From: Actinomycetota bacterium
GTDB lineage: Bacteria; Actinomycetota; Actinomycetes; Streptosporangiales; Streptosporangiaceae
Assembly: GCA_021324595.1 (NCBI GenBank)
Contig: JAJPIV010000080.1
Location: forward strand, 38,649-102,648
Reading direction: 5' to 3'
Length of the DNA stretch: 64,000 nt
Positions 39,762 to 49,067 of this stretch are shown one piece after another; within the stretch, counting starts at the first letter, position 1, and every line of letters starts with the position of its first letter. The notes beneath the pieces are model-generated. The model saw only the letters and a list, made by a program, of their open reading frames with translations, did no database searches and was not told where the DNA came from. The position numbers and the translations under genes were made by a program.

Positions 39762-41281
39762 GCTGCCTGCCCTCCGTCCCGCGCGAGCGGCGCGATGGCC
39801 ACCGGGCGCGCGGCGGCGAGGTAGCGGGCGATCTGGCGCAGGGCGAGAGCGCCCGCCGCCCCGGCGGCGACGGCGGCGCAGCCCACGGCCACGCCGCCCA
39901 GCCGCTGGCGCCCCCACGCGAGCAGGAGGGCGGCGCACGCCGTGCCGCCCCACGCGACGGCGGGCCGGAGGACCGGCCGGCCGCGGGCCCGCGCGGGCGG
40001 GCGCAGCCACCTCAGCCGTGTCACCGCCGGGGCCGCCTCGAAGATGACCGTGCAGGCGAGCAAGGCCCCGGCCGCGCCGGCGGCGCCCCACCGGCCGGCG
40101 GCGGGGACCGACAGGGCCGCCTGAGCCGCGAGGCTCCCGGCGAACCACAGGCGCAGCGCGCCCACGCCGTTCTCCGCCTGCAGCAGGCGCACGAACGGCC
40201 GGTACGCGCTCCGCACGGTCTCGGCCAGGACGATGACCAGCACCGCCCACGCGCCGCGCCCGTAGCCGGCGCCGAACGCCAGGCGCACGCCCTGCGCGCC
40301 CGCCGTCACCACGGCGAACGCGAGGGCCGCACCGCACGCCACGGCCACGATGGCGAGCTGGGCCGCCAGGCCGCAGAGGACCGGCCTGGCCTGGCGGGTC
40401 GCGCGGCACAGCGACACGAACATGCTGTCGGTGAACGGCGTCGTGACCCTGCGGGCCAGGCTTCCCACCTTGCTCGCGACGCCGTACAAGGCCGCGCCCG
40501 CCGGCCCGGCCGCGTGGCCGGCGACGGCCATGCCGATCGTCACGCTCAGCAGCGGCAGGGCGTCGGCCAGCACCACGCCGGTGGACTCGTACCACGCCCG
40601 CGCCCACCAGGCGAACGCCGGCGCGCCCGCGGGCCGTGCCCGCTGCGGCTCACCGGGCCAGCGCCGGCGCGCGACGATCACCAGCGCCAGGTCGAAGGCG
40701 ATCTCCACCGCCGCGTAGGCCAGGGCCACCGCGACGGCGGTCCGGTACCAGTACGCGGCCGCGACGCAGGCGAGCGTCCCGGCGACCGCGGGCCCGGCGC
40801 CGAAGATCCGCTCCAGGTCCATCCGGCCCAGCGCCAGCAGCCGCAGGGCGCACGTCTGGCACCTGAGGTTCACCCCGATCGCCGCGATCACCGCGAGCGC
40901 GGCCAGCTCCGGCCACCTGGTGTCCGCCAGGTACGGGCCGAGCAGGCCGCCGGGCAGCAGGCAGGCGAGCGCGAGGACAGCCACCAGGACCGCGGTGGCC
41001 AGGCGGTAGAACGCGCTCGCGCCGCGCAGTACGCTGGCCCGCCCGGCGCCGTCATGCTCGGTCATCCTGCGCAGGAAGACCAGCGACATCCCCATGTCCG
41101 CCACCGAGGCCAGCGCCGACAGCGACACCAGCAGCGTCCACAGGCCGAGCTCCGGGGTGCTCAGCAGGCGGGTCAGCAGCGGCAGGGTGAGGACGGACAC
41201 GACGAGCGTGCCCTGAGACCAGAGCCAGGCGGCGATCGTGTTCACGTACAGCTCGCGCCTCACGCGGTGGCGGCCGGCCAT
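39758..41281 (-). CDS. Oligosaccharide flippase / polysaccharide biosynthesis membrane protein (Wzx-like)
   Basis: Multi-pass membrane protein: NTIAAWLWSQGTLVVSVLTLPLLTRLLSTPELGLWTLLVSLSALASVADMGMSLVFLRRM. Confidence 0.85.
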   Translation of the reverse strand: MAGRHRVRRELYVNTIAAWLWSQGTLVVSVLTLPLLTRLLSTPELGLWTLLVSLSALASVADMGMSLVFLRRMTEHDGAGRASVLRGASAFYRLATAVLVAVLALACLLPGGLLGPYLADTRWPELAALAVIAAIGVNLRCQTCALRLLALGRMDLERIFGAGPAVAGTLACVAAAYWYRTAVAVALAYAAVEIAFDLALVIVARRRWPGEPQRARPAGAPAFAWWARAWYESTGVVLADALPLLSVTIGMAVAGHAAGPAGAALYGVASKVGSLARRVTTPFTDSMFVSLCRATRQARPVLCGLAAQLAIVAVACGAALAFAVVTAGAQGVRLAFGAGYGRGAWAVLVIVLAETVRSAYRPFVRLLQAENGVGALRLWFAGSLAAQAALSVPAAGRWGAAGAAGALLACTVIFEAAPAVTRLRWLRPPARARGRPVLRPAVAWGGTACAALLLAWGRQRLGGVAVGCAAVAAGAAGALALRQIARYLAAARPVAIAPLARDGGQAA

Positions 41282-42708
41282 CGCACGTTCCCAGGTCGGG
41301 GCGGGGGGACCGGGACCGGCCGGGGGACGTCCTCCAGCAGGGCCGACCGCCTCCGGCAGGCGAGGGCGGTCACCGCGAGCAGGCCCGCGAACGAGGTCAG
41401 CATCGCGGCGATGGCGCCCCGGGTGAAGATGTCGAGCAGGACCGATCCGCCCACGGCGACCAGCACCGACTCCCGCAGGCTCGCCGAGCCGGCCAGGCGC
41501 AGCGCGAGCAGCTCGGTGAGCGCGCCGAACAGCACCGAGCCGATGAGCGCCCCGGGCAGCCCGAAGTTCGCGTACATCTCGCCGAACTCGGGGAAGGCGA
41601 TGCCGGAGTTCCCCGGATCCATCTGGCCGGTGACGACGCTGATGGCGTCCTGCGGCTTGCCGCTCCACAGCGCCCGCGGAATGGGGAAGATCACCGTCTG
41701 CAGGTAGCTGGCGCCGTGCAGGTAGGGGGTGCCGTCCGGGACGGTGCCGGCCAGCCCGGCCAGCGGGAGGAACAGGTCGTTCCCGGAGCCGAACGGCTGC
41801 GCGAGCACGGCCCCGGGCGTCACGTCCCGGCTCCCGGCGGCGCCGCGGGCCACGGCGATCAGCGCCGCGGCGCCGACGACCGCCAGCATGCCGGCCGCCG
41901 CGAGGCGGCGCGGCGGGAGCGGCCGCGCGCTGGTCTTCAGCCAGATCAGGCCGGCGGCGCACACGGGCACGAAGAACCGGCCGCGCTGACCGTCGCCGAG
42001 CAGGACGACGGCGGCCAGCGCGGCCACCAGGAGCGGGCGGGCGATCCGCGCCGGCGTGGCGCGGCCCAGCCGGAGCGGCAGCAGGACGATCGCCAGCCCC
42101 GCTACGCACTGCGCGACGCTGAGGAACGCGAGATTGCCGGTGAGCTCGCGGTAGAACGTGCCGTAGCCGCCGGGGCTGGTGTAGGCGAAGAAGTCCCGCG
42201 GGCTCGCGTGGCCGAGGACGATCATGGCGGCGACCGCGGCGATGCCGGTGACCAGCGCCCTGCGGGCAGCCCGGTCCAGGCGCGGACCGGACAGGGTCAC
42301 CGGCAGGCGGCGCATCGGCGGGAACGGCCACAGCGTCCGGGCGGCGATCGCGCCGAGCAACATCCCGGCCTGCGCCAGGGCGGCGATCTGAAGGGCCAGG
42401 TCGACGCCGCCCTGGTAGTCGTTGCCCGCGATGGTCGTGCGGCCGAAGGCCTCGGCGCCCGTGGCGGGCAGGAGCACGAACAGGAACATGGCCATCAGGA
42501 CCGCGGTGAACAGCATGGAGAACGACCGCCGGGTCAGCGCCCAGGCCAGCGAGGCGGCCCAGCTCGCCCACAGCACGGTGAGCCAGAACGCGCCGGCTGG
42601 GGCGGAATCCGGCGGCGCGGGGCTGAGCAGGCCGGACAGGGCCACGACGGCCACGACGGAGGACGCGACGGCGACGAAGGCGAGCGGGACGGCCAGCCGC
42701 CGGGTCAC
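41260..42708 (-). CDS. O-antigen polymerase-like membrane protein (Wzy-like)
   Basis: Multi-pass protein; position between flippase and aminotransferase genes; FPEFGEMYANFGLPGALIGSVLFG motif typical of these polymerase-like proteins. Confidence 0.7.
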   Translation of the reverse strand: MTRRLAVPLAFVAVASSVVAVVALSGLLSPAPPDSAPAGAFWLTVLWASWAASLAWALTRRSFSMLFTAVLMAMFLFVLLPATGAEAFGRTTIAGNDYQGGVDLALQIAALAQAGMLLGAIAARTLWPFPPMRRLPVTLSGPRLDRAARRALVTGIAAVAAMIVLGHASPRDFFAYTSPGGYGTFYRELTGNLAFLSVAQCVAGLAIVLLPLRLGRATPARIARPLLVAALAAVVLLGDGQRGRFFVPVCAAGLIWLKTSARPLPPRRLAAAGMLAVVGAAALIAVARGAAGSRDVTPGAVLAQPFGSGNDLFLPLAGLAGTVPDGTPYLHGASYLQTVIFPIPRALWSGKPQDAISVVTGQMDPGNSGIAFPEFGEMYANFGLPGALIGSVLFGALTELLALRLAGSASLRESVLVAVGGSVLLDIFTRGAIAAMLTSFAGLLAVTALACRRRSALLEDVPRPVPVPPPRPGNVRWPAATA

Positions 42709-43769
42709 CGCCCTGACACCGCCTCACCGAGCACGTGGCGGACTCGGGCGATCTCGGACCGCGTCATCGCAGGGTAGAGGGGGACCGACACGATCGCCCC
42801 GTGGAGCCGGTCGGCGACCGGGAAGGTCCCCCGCCCGGCCCACCGGCGGGCCGGGACCGGCCTGCTGAACCCGACCCCGCGGGCGCGGGCACGCGCCACC
42901 ACGGCGGCCGGGTCGCCGGTGGCCAGCAGGTACCGCCACCATGTGCCGGTCCGGCCGGCGGGCGCCCGCAGCACCCGGCGCGCCCGCTCACCGAGCGCCT
43001 CGTCGTACAGGCGGGCGATCCCGGCGCGGCGGTCCAGCAGCTCGGGCAGGCGCGCCAGCTGGGCGGCGGCGAGCGCGCAGGCCAGGTCGGCCATCTTCGC
43101 GTGCGGGACCGGCGCGTCCGGTGGCAGGTCAGACTCCGGGTCGGTCCACCGCCGTGCCGCATCGACGTCCTCGGGCGATCCCGCCAGGGCCCCGCCCTCG
43201 CCGCCGCAGATCAGCTTCGTCGCCGAGAACGACAGGACCGCGAAGCGGCCGAACGTGCCCGCCGGCCGCCCGCCCACCGTGCCGCCCGCACAGGTCGTGA
43301 CGTCCTCGATGACCGTCACGGGGCTGCCCGCGGCCTCGGCCGCCGATGCCGCGGGGATGCCGAACTGGTGCACCACGACCGCCGCCTTGCACCGGCCGGC
43401 CAGCGAGGCGAGGGTCCCCGGCGGGAAGGACAGGTCGGCGGGATCCGCGTCGACCAGGTACGGGGTCCCGCCGGCCCGCAGGACCGCCCGCTCGATGGAG
43501 GCGCAGCAGTACGCGGGAACCGCCACCAGCTCCCCGGCGACGCCGGTCACGCGGAGGGCCACTTCCAGGGCGGCCGAGCCCGATGAGACGGCAGCGGCCG
43601 CGGGCCGGCCGAAGGCGGCGGCCACCGCGGATTCCAGCTTCCGGCCGGCCTCGCCGCCCGCCCCGACCCAGGCGCGATCCAGCGCGGCGATCACCGCGCG
43701 GCGCTCGGCGTCCCCGATGTCCGGGCGCGCGTGCGGAATCGGCGGCCCGGGGGGCTCGTCAGCCGACAT
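42705..43769 (-). CDS. DegT/DnrJ/EryC1/StrS family aminotransferase
   Basis: PHARPDIGDAERRAVIAALDRAWVGAGGEAGRKLESAVAAAFGRP; SSGSAALEVALRV; VIEDVTTCAGGTVGGRPAGTFGRFAVLSFSATKLICGGEGGAL. Confidence 0.92.
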   Translation of the reverse strand: MSADEPPGPPIPHARPDIGDAERRAVIAALDRAWVGAGGEAGRKLESAVAAAFGRPAAAAVSSGSAALEVALRVTGVAGELVAVPAYCCASIERAVLRAGGTPYLVDADPADLSFPPGTLASLAGRCKAAVVVHQFGIPAASAAEAAGSPVTVIEDVTTCAGGTVGGRPAGTFGRFAVLSFSATKLICGGEGGALAGSPEDVDAARRWTDPESDLPPDAPVPHAKMADLACALAAAQLARLPELLDRRAGIARLYDEALGERARRVLRAPAGRTGTWWRYLLATGDPAAVVARARARGVGFSRPVPARRWAGRGTFPVADRLHGAIVSVPLYPAMTRSEIARVRHVLGEAVSGR

Positions 43770-44448
43770 GGACGTCCAGGGACGGCTCGGAGAGGACCTC
43801 GCGCGCGGCGGGCAGGCCCGCGTTGGCCATCAGGTCCAGGACGGACGGGTCGGCGAGCCCCCGGCGGCTGGCTGGCGCCGGCCAGGACTGGACGGCGACC
43901 TCGATGCCCTCGGCGCGGAAGCGGTCCAGCGGCAGGTACGACACGCCCGGGCCGCCGGAGATGTAGCAGGTGCCGCCCACCTCCTTGACCAGGTCGAGGA
44001 CCAGGTCCCCCTTCGCCGAGCGCACCGGCAGGTCGGAGCTGCGCACGACCTTCACGTCAGGGGCGAGCAGCCTCAGGCACGCGCGGAAGGTCCGCCAGCA
44101 GACCTCGTTGATGGTCTCGGCCTCGTCCCGGTAGACCGCCTCGACCGCCGGGGCCAGGTCGTTCCAGTGCGGGCGCCTGGCGTAGCAGTGCCGGATGGTC
44201 CGCAGGTGCCGCCGCCACGTCGGCTGGACCCCGGCTTCCGACCACAGCGCGAGCCTGGACCCCCGCAGCGGCAGGCGCAGGACGATCGGCCGGCCGTCGG
44301 ACGACTCGACCACCGTCCGGTCCTCCCACTTGGTGGCCGAGCGCGAGAACTTCACCGAATCGAGCCAGATGTACACGTCACTGGCGAAGACCCGGTTCCA
44401 CACGTGGGTGCGCGCCCAGTAGGTCGGCTGGGTGATGGCCACTCTCAT
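43759..44448 (-). CDS. WbqC family protein
   Basis: MRVAITQPTYWARTHVWNRVFASDVYIWLDSVKFSRSATKWEDRTVV. Confidence 0.88.
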   Translation of the reverse strand: MRVAITQPTYWARTHVWNRVFASDVYIWLDSVKFSRSATKWEDRTVVESSDGRPIVLRLPLRGSRLALWSEAGVQPTWRRHLRTIRHCYARRPHWNDLAPAVEAVYRDEAETINEVCWRTFRACLRLLAPDVKVVRSSDLPVRSAKGDLVLDLVKEVGGTCYISGGPGVSYLPLDRFRAEGIEVAVQSWPAPASRRGLADPSVLDLMANAGLPAAREVLSEPSLDVHVG

Positions 44449-45074
44449 CGCCGGCCGCCGACCGTCATCCGCAGCGCGCGGAACGCCTCCGCGTACTCCA
44501 GTCCCGCGAACGCCCCGCGGATGCGCGCCCAGCTCGTGATCACGTCGGGGTCGATGATCTGCCGGCCCGCCTGCGATCCCCCGTACCGCCGCACGGCGGC
44601 CAGCTTGCGGTCCATCACCGGCGAGATGTCCACGTAGTAGTTCAGCTCGGCCTCCCGGCCGTCGAAGGCCCACGCCGAGCCCGGGTACTCGTAGGCGAGC
44701 ACGGTGGCCGCGACGTAGCCGGACCGGGACAGCGGCCTGGTGGCCGCCAGCCCCGCCTCGAACATGACGACGTGATCCTGGTGGTAGGAGGGAGAGGGGA
44801 TGCAGACGACGTCCGGGGCCTCGGCGGCGAGCAGCTTCTCGATCTCGCCCACCAGGTCGCGCCGGTCGAGGCAGAGCATCCGCGCCTCGTACTCCGGGCC
44901 GTGCAGCACCCGGTAGCGGAAGCCGAGCTCGGCGGCGACCTGGTCCACCTCGATGCCGCTGTCCCGCGACTCCACGCCGAAGATCACGAACGGGTCGCGC
45001 GCGCAGGCCAGCATGCCGCCGCAGCCGAGCGTCTCGTCGTCCATGTGCGGGGCGATCACCACGAGGTCAGCCAT
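44445..45074 (-). CDS. PIG-L family deacetylase (LmbE-like)
   Basis: LVVIAPHMDDETLGCGGML; PSPSYHQDHVVMFEAGLAA. Confidence 0.93.
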   Translation of the reverse strand: MADLVVIAPHMDDETLGCGGMLACARDPFVIFGVESRDSGIEVDQVAAELGFRYRVLHGPEYEARMLCLDRRDLVGEIEKLLAAEAPDVVCIPSPSYHQDHVVMFEAGLAATRPLSRSGYVAATVLAYEYPGSAWAFDGREAELNYYVDISPVMDRKLAAVRRYGGSQAGRQIIDPDVITSWARIRGAFAGLEYAEAFRALRMTVGGRR

Positions 45075-45942
45075 GGTCCTGCCCTTCGTTCTGCCGGTGG
45101 CCGGCCCGGGCCGGGCCGCCCGCCTGCCGCGGGACCCGCGACGCCGGGCCGTCGAGCGCCAGCACCCTGCCCTTCTCGGCGATGGGCACGAACCCCAGGC
45201 CCAGCAGCCCTGCCCGCAGGTCGCCCGCGGTCACCGGCCCCTGCTCCGACACGGTGTCGTGCAGTTCGATGACGAGCCGGCGAGCGCGCGTCAGGACCGG
45301 CTCGGCGGCCTGGATCAACGCCGCCTCGGCGCCCTCGATGTCGCAGACCACGGCGTAGTCGGGCCAGCCCCCGGCCAGGTCGGCGAGGTCCACGACCGGA
45401 ACGCGCGGGTGCCGTTCCCCTGAGGCGTCCGGGACGACCCTGGAGCACAGGGATGAGCGGCCGAGGGCAAGGGACGTGGTGGCCGAAGGCTCGCCCGGTG
45501 CCACGCCGACGGCGCCGTGAATGGCCCGCACCGTGGCGCCGGCCCTGGCCGCCGCGGCGGCCGCGGTCGCCGTGAGCGCTTCCAGCAGCCGCGGATTGGC
45601 CTCGACGCACACCACCTCGGCGCCCGGCGCCGCGACGTCGAGTATGTGCGAGGTGGTGACGCCGAGGCTCGACCCGAGCTCCAGCACCCGCGAGAACCCC
45701 GCGAGATGGGCGCGGATGAAGCGGATCTCGGCGCTCTCGTAGATGCCGAAGGCGATCTGCGCCTTGACGGCGGGGGTGAACGCCGCCGGGGAGGTGTCGA
45801 TGACGACGCCGAAGCTCCTGATCCGGTCACGGAGGGCCAGCGAGATCAGGCTTCCGACCGCGGGCTGGGACAGCGCGCGCGCCGTGGCCGCCTTCGCCTG
45901 CCGCGCGGCACTGGCGGCCAGCTCAGCCAGCCGGCTGCTCAT
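45067..45942 (-). CDS. FkbM family methyltransferase
   Basis: FSRVLELGSSLGVTTSHILDVAAPGAEVVCVEANPRLLEAL; VCDIEGAEAALIQAAEPVL. Confidence 0.85.
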   Translation of the reverse strand: MSSRLAELAASAARQAKAATARALSQPAVGSLISLALRDRIRSFGVVIDTSPAAFTPAVKAQIAFGIYESAEIRFIRAHLAGFSRVLELGSSLGVTTSHILDVAAPGAEVVCVEANPRLLEALTATAAAAAARAGATVRAIHGAVGVAPGEPSATTSLALGRSSLCSRVVPDASGERHPRVPVVDLADLAGGWPDYAVVCDIEGAEAALIQAAEPVLTRARRLVIELHDTVSEQGPVTAGDLRAGLLGLGFVPIAEKGRVLALDGPASRVPRQAGGPARAGHRQNEGQDHG

Positions 45943-46646
45943 GGCCGGCGCCACGCGCGCAGGCAGATGTCGTTGGGAAGGTAGGAGCGGTCCAGCTCCA
46001 GGTGCGACCAGTCGCGCGCGTCCAGCAGGCCCGCCACCTCGGCGGCCGAATAGTGCAGCCGGCCGTCGGCTGGGACGTGCAGGAACGTCACTGCGATGCC
46101 GCGCCTGCTGGCGGCCCACATCGCGTCGACGGCCCGCGCGGTCTCGGGCTTGGACCATCCGCTTGAGTAGTTGAAGGGCCCCGATGCCACGGCCCAGTCG
46201 CACGCGCTGAGGTCGGCGACGCTGCCGACGCGGAACTCCCCCCGCGGCCGGCGGCGACGGGCGAGCGCGATCATCTCCGCCGACCAGTCCAGGCCGGCGT
46301 ACGAGACGCCCGCGGGGACCAGGTCGGCGAGCCGCCCAGTCCCGCAGCCGAGCTCGAGCACGCGGTCCCCGGGCTGGATCGGCAGCCGCAGCAGCGCGTG
46401 CAGGCGCTGCTCGTGCGACTGGGGGGATCCGCAGTCGGCGACCAGGTAGTCCGGCCCGGCGGTCCTGGCGCGGCGGTCCCATGCCGCCGGGGTGCTCTCG
46501 GCGAGCCAGGGCGCCGGCCTCGCCCCGCCCGCGACCGCCGGGATCCGCGGGCCGGGCTCGCGCGCCTGCCCGCCCGGCGCCCCCGGAGCCGTCGCGGGAA
46601 TCCCCGAAACCGGCACAGTCATTGCCATCCCCCGTTTCCGGGCCAT
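45939..46646 (-). CDS. Class I SAM-dependent methyltransferase
   Basis: GDRVLELGCGTGRLADLVPAGVSYAGLDWSAEMIALARRRRP. Confidence 0.88.
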   Translation of the reverse strand: MARKRGMAMTVPVSGIPATAPGAPGGQAREPGPRIPAVAGGARPAPWLAESTPAAWDRRARTAGPDYLVADCGSPQSHEQRLHALLRLPIQPGDRVLELGCGTGRLADLVPAGVSYAGLDWSAEMIALARRRRPRGEFRVGSVADLSACDWAVASGPFNYSSGWSKPETARAVDAMWAASRRGIAVTFLHVPADGRLHYSAAEVAGLLDARDWSHLELDRSYLPNDICLRAWRRP

Positions 46647-46851
46647 TGCCTGCCTAACCTGACGGGCGCTTCGGCGCCGGTCGAATTGAAATCTCCGGCC
46701 TCGCGATCCGGCACACTATCAGCCCGGTGCCCGGGCGGGGGCCGGAACGCCGGCATGGCGGATTTCGTGCAGGCTTTCCGAGTTTGGCGGGAGGCGCGAA
46801 ATGGAGTGGCTCACGGTCGCCGGCCTGGCCGGGTCACGTGGCCGGCGCGAT

Positions 46852-48084
46852 TCACCGGTCATCTGGCCACGGCATGGTCGGAGATGCCCCGACCAGTTCC
46901 CCGGCCGACTCCACGACGCGGGCGCCGAAGGCCGCCGCGGTCCTTCCGGCCGCCTCGGCCAGTCCCGCGGCCGACAGCCGCTCCAGGAGAGCGCGGTCCG
47001 CGGCGAGCGCCTCGATGGCCTCGATGATGGCGTCCGGGCTGCGAGCCGGGATGGTCATCGCGCACGCCGGCCCGCCCGCCTCGGGGGTCGCCACGACCGG
47101 CAGCCCGAGGGCCGCCGCCTCCAGGGTCACGAGCGCGCTCCCCTCCGAGAGCGAGGGGAAGAGCAGGACGTCGGCCCGGCGGAACTCCTCCAGCAGCCGG
47201 GCGCGCGGGACAGGGCCGTGGATGGTGCCGACCTCGCTGAGCCGGCGCAGCCCGAGCGGGGTGAGGTTGGCCGGCCCGAAGAAGTCAACCGTGACAGGCA
47301 GGTCAGGTCGTGCGCGCAGCGCCTGATGGATGTACTGCACGCCCTTGTGGAGCATCAGCGTCCCCGCGAAGACGATCCGCAGGGACCCGTGCGCCCGGAA
47401 GTCCCGCCTGCGCGGGGCGCGCTGATCGCCGGGGATCGGGTACGGGATGACCCGGAACTTCCCGCGCGGCGCGCCGAATCCCTGCGAGATGTCGATGAGG
47501 TGGGCGGACGGCACCCAGATGAGGTCGGCGAGCTGCCACTCCGCCTCCATCCGGTGATCCCAGCCCGACAGCCTGGCCACCCGTTCCGGGGCCCATCCGG
47601 GGAAGCGCGCGAGCTCCTCGGCGGCGACGGCGGACTCGTGCCGCAGCGGCGGGGAGACCTGCTCCATGATCCGGTGCTGCCTGCCCGCGAACAGCTCAAG
47701 GCTGCCTGACTGCAGGCCGACGACCGCGGGCGAGTCGCACTGCCGGGCGATCGAGCGGAAGGCGCGCGACAGCGCACGGTCGACGAGCGTCGTGTCGTAC
47801 CCGGACAGGACCATCCGGCGCCGCGCCCGGGCGAGCACGAGCAGCTGCGGATGCCTGCGCAGGCGCGCGGCGGGAATGCCCGCGACGACCCGGTTCATGG
47901 TCCGCTGCCCGGCCGCGCGCGCCAGGGCTCGCGCGGCCCATCCCGGCGCCAGGCACGCATCGACGTGCGCGCTGCGCAGCAGGCCGCCGGACTCCAGGGC
48001 CACCGCCGTGGCCAGGCCCATCCGCACGCTGGGCGAGAAGTAGTCGACGGCGCGTTCACGCCGCCCGGTGAACGCCGTGCTCAT
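46852..48084 (-). CDS. Glycosyltransferase family 4-type protein
   Basis: WVPSAHLIDISQGFGAPRGKFRVIPYPI; RIVFAGTLMLHKGVQYIHQAL; VLLFPSLSEGSALVTLEAAALGLPVVATPEAGG. Confidence 0.9.
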   Translation of the reverse strand: MSTAFTGRRERAVDYFSPSVRMGLATAVALESGGLLRSAHVDACLAPGWAARALARAAGQRTMNRVVAGIPAARLRRHPQLLVLARARRRMVLSGYDTTLVDRALSRAFRSIARQCDSPAVVGLQSGSLELFAGRQHRIMEQVSPPLRHESAVAAEELARFPGWAPERVARLSGWDHRMEAEWQLADLIWVPSAHLIDISQGFGAPRGKFRVIPYPIPGDQRAPRRRDFRAHGSLRIVFAGTLMLHKGVQYIHQALRARPDLPVTVDFFGPANLTPLGLRRLSEVGTIHGPVPRARLLEEFRRADVLLFPSLSEGSALVTLEAAALGLPVVATPEAGGPACAMTIPARSPDAIIEAIEALAADRALLERLSAAGLAEAAGRTAAAFGARVVESAGELVGASPTMPWPDDR

Positions 48085-48860
48085 CGCGGCCGTGCCCGCG
48101 GGCCGCAGGCGGGCGGGCGGGCTCCCGCCTGGAGGCAGAGCACCCGGAGGGTCCGGGGGCGCCCCGGCGGGCGGGCGGTCCCCGGCCCCGCGGCCCCGGG
48201 CGCCGGGGCCAGCCCGGCGCGCCCGGCCGCGGCCAGCCACCACCGGAGCCGGTGCCGCTGCCGTGATGCCCGCAGGTACCGCCGGTAGGACTGCCACCGG
48301 CCCGGAGCGGCCGGCCAGGCCGGCCCGCCCGCCACCGGGCGGAGCAGCCGCTCCAGCCAGCGCACGGGGTGCCGCAGGTCGGGCACCGTGCACACGACGA
48401 CGCCGCCGGGCCGCAGCGCGCGGGCGCATTCGGCCAGCACGGCGCCGGGGTCGGTGACGTACTCGAGCATGCTGGAGGCCACCACCGCGTCGAACCGGGA
48501 GGCGGCCACCGGCAGCCGCCGCCAGCCTGGCTCCAGGAGCACCCAGGCGGCTGGCCCGCCGGGGCGCGGCGGCCGGGCACGGCCGGCCGCGGCCGCCCGG
48601 CGCAGCATCTCCGGCGAGATGTCGCACCCCACCACCCGCAGGCCGTGGCCGGCGAGCCACCGGGACATCTCGCCGGTGCCGCAGCCGAGGTCCAGCACCA
48701 GGCCGCCGGGGGGGACCTGCCGCGCCACCGGCAGGCCCACCGCGGAAAGCCGGCCGGCCAGGGTCCCGCCGGCGGCGTACTTCGCCGCCCAGGCCGGCGC
48801 CTTGGCGTCGAAGAGCCGGCGCACGAGCTCGGCGTGGGCATCGGCTGTGGTCCGCGCCAT
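48081..48860 (-). CDS. Class I SAM-dependent methyltransferase
   Basis: GGLVLDLGCGTGEMSRWLAGHGLRVVGCDISPEMLRRA; ATGA overlap with next gene. Confidence 0.9.
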   Translation of the reverse strand: MARTTADAHAELVRRLFDAKAPAWAAKYAAGGTLAGRLSAVGLPVARQVPPGGLVLDLGCGTGEMSRWLAGHGLRVVGCDISPEMLRRAAAAGRARPPRPGGPAAWVLLEPGWRRLPVAASRFDAVVASSMLEYVTDPGAVLAECARALRPGGVVVCTVPDLRHPVRWLERLLRPVAGGPAWPAAPGRWQSYRRYLRASRQRHRLRWWLAAAGRAGLAPAPGAAGPGTARPPGRPRTLRVLCLQAGARPPACGPRARPR

Positions 48861-49067
48861 GACGCAGATCGTATCCGAGCCATTGCGCCGAGTGATCGAA
48901 ATGGCTCACGCGGCGTCCTCCCGGCCCGCGTGCCTGGCGCCCCGCCGGGGGTGCCGGGAGGCCAGCGTCGCTGGCCCGGTGCCCGGGCACGAGGTGGCGC
49001 CGGGCGTGATTTCCCGGTCGCCCAGGCCGGGCACCACCGTTCCCGGGCGCGAGGTAGCGTCGGGGGC

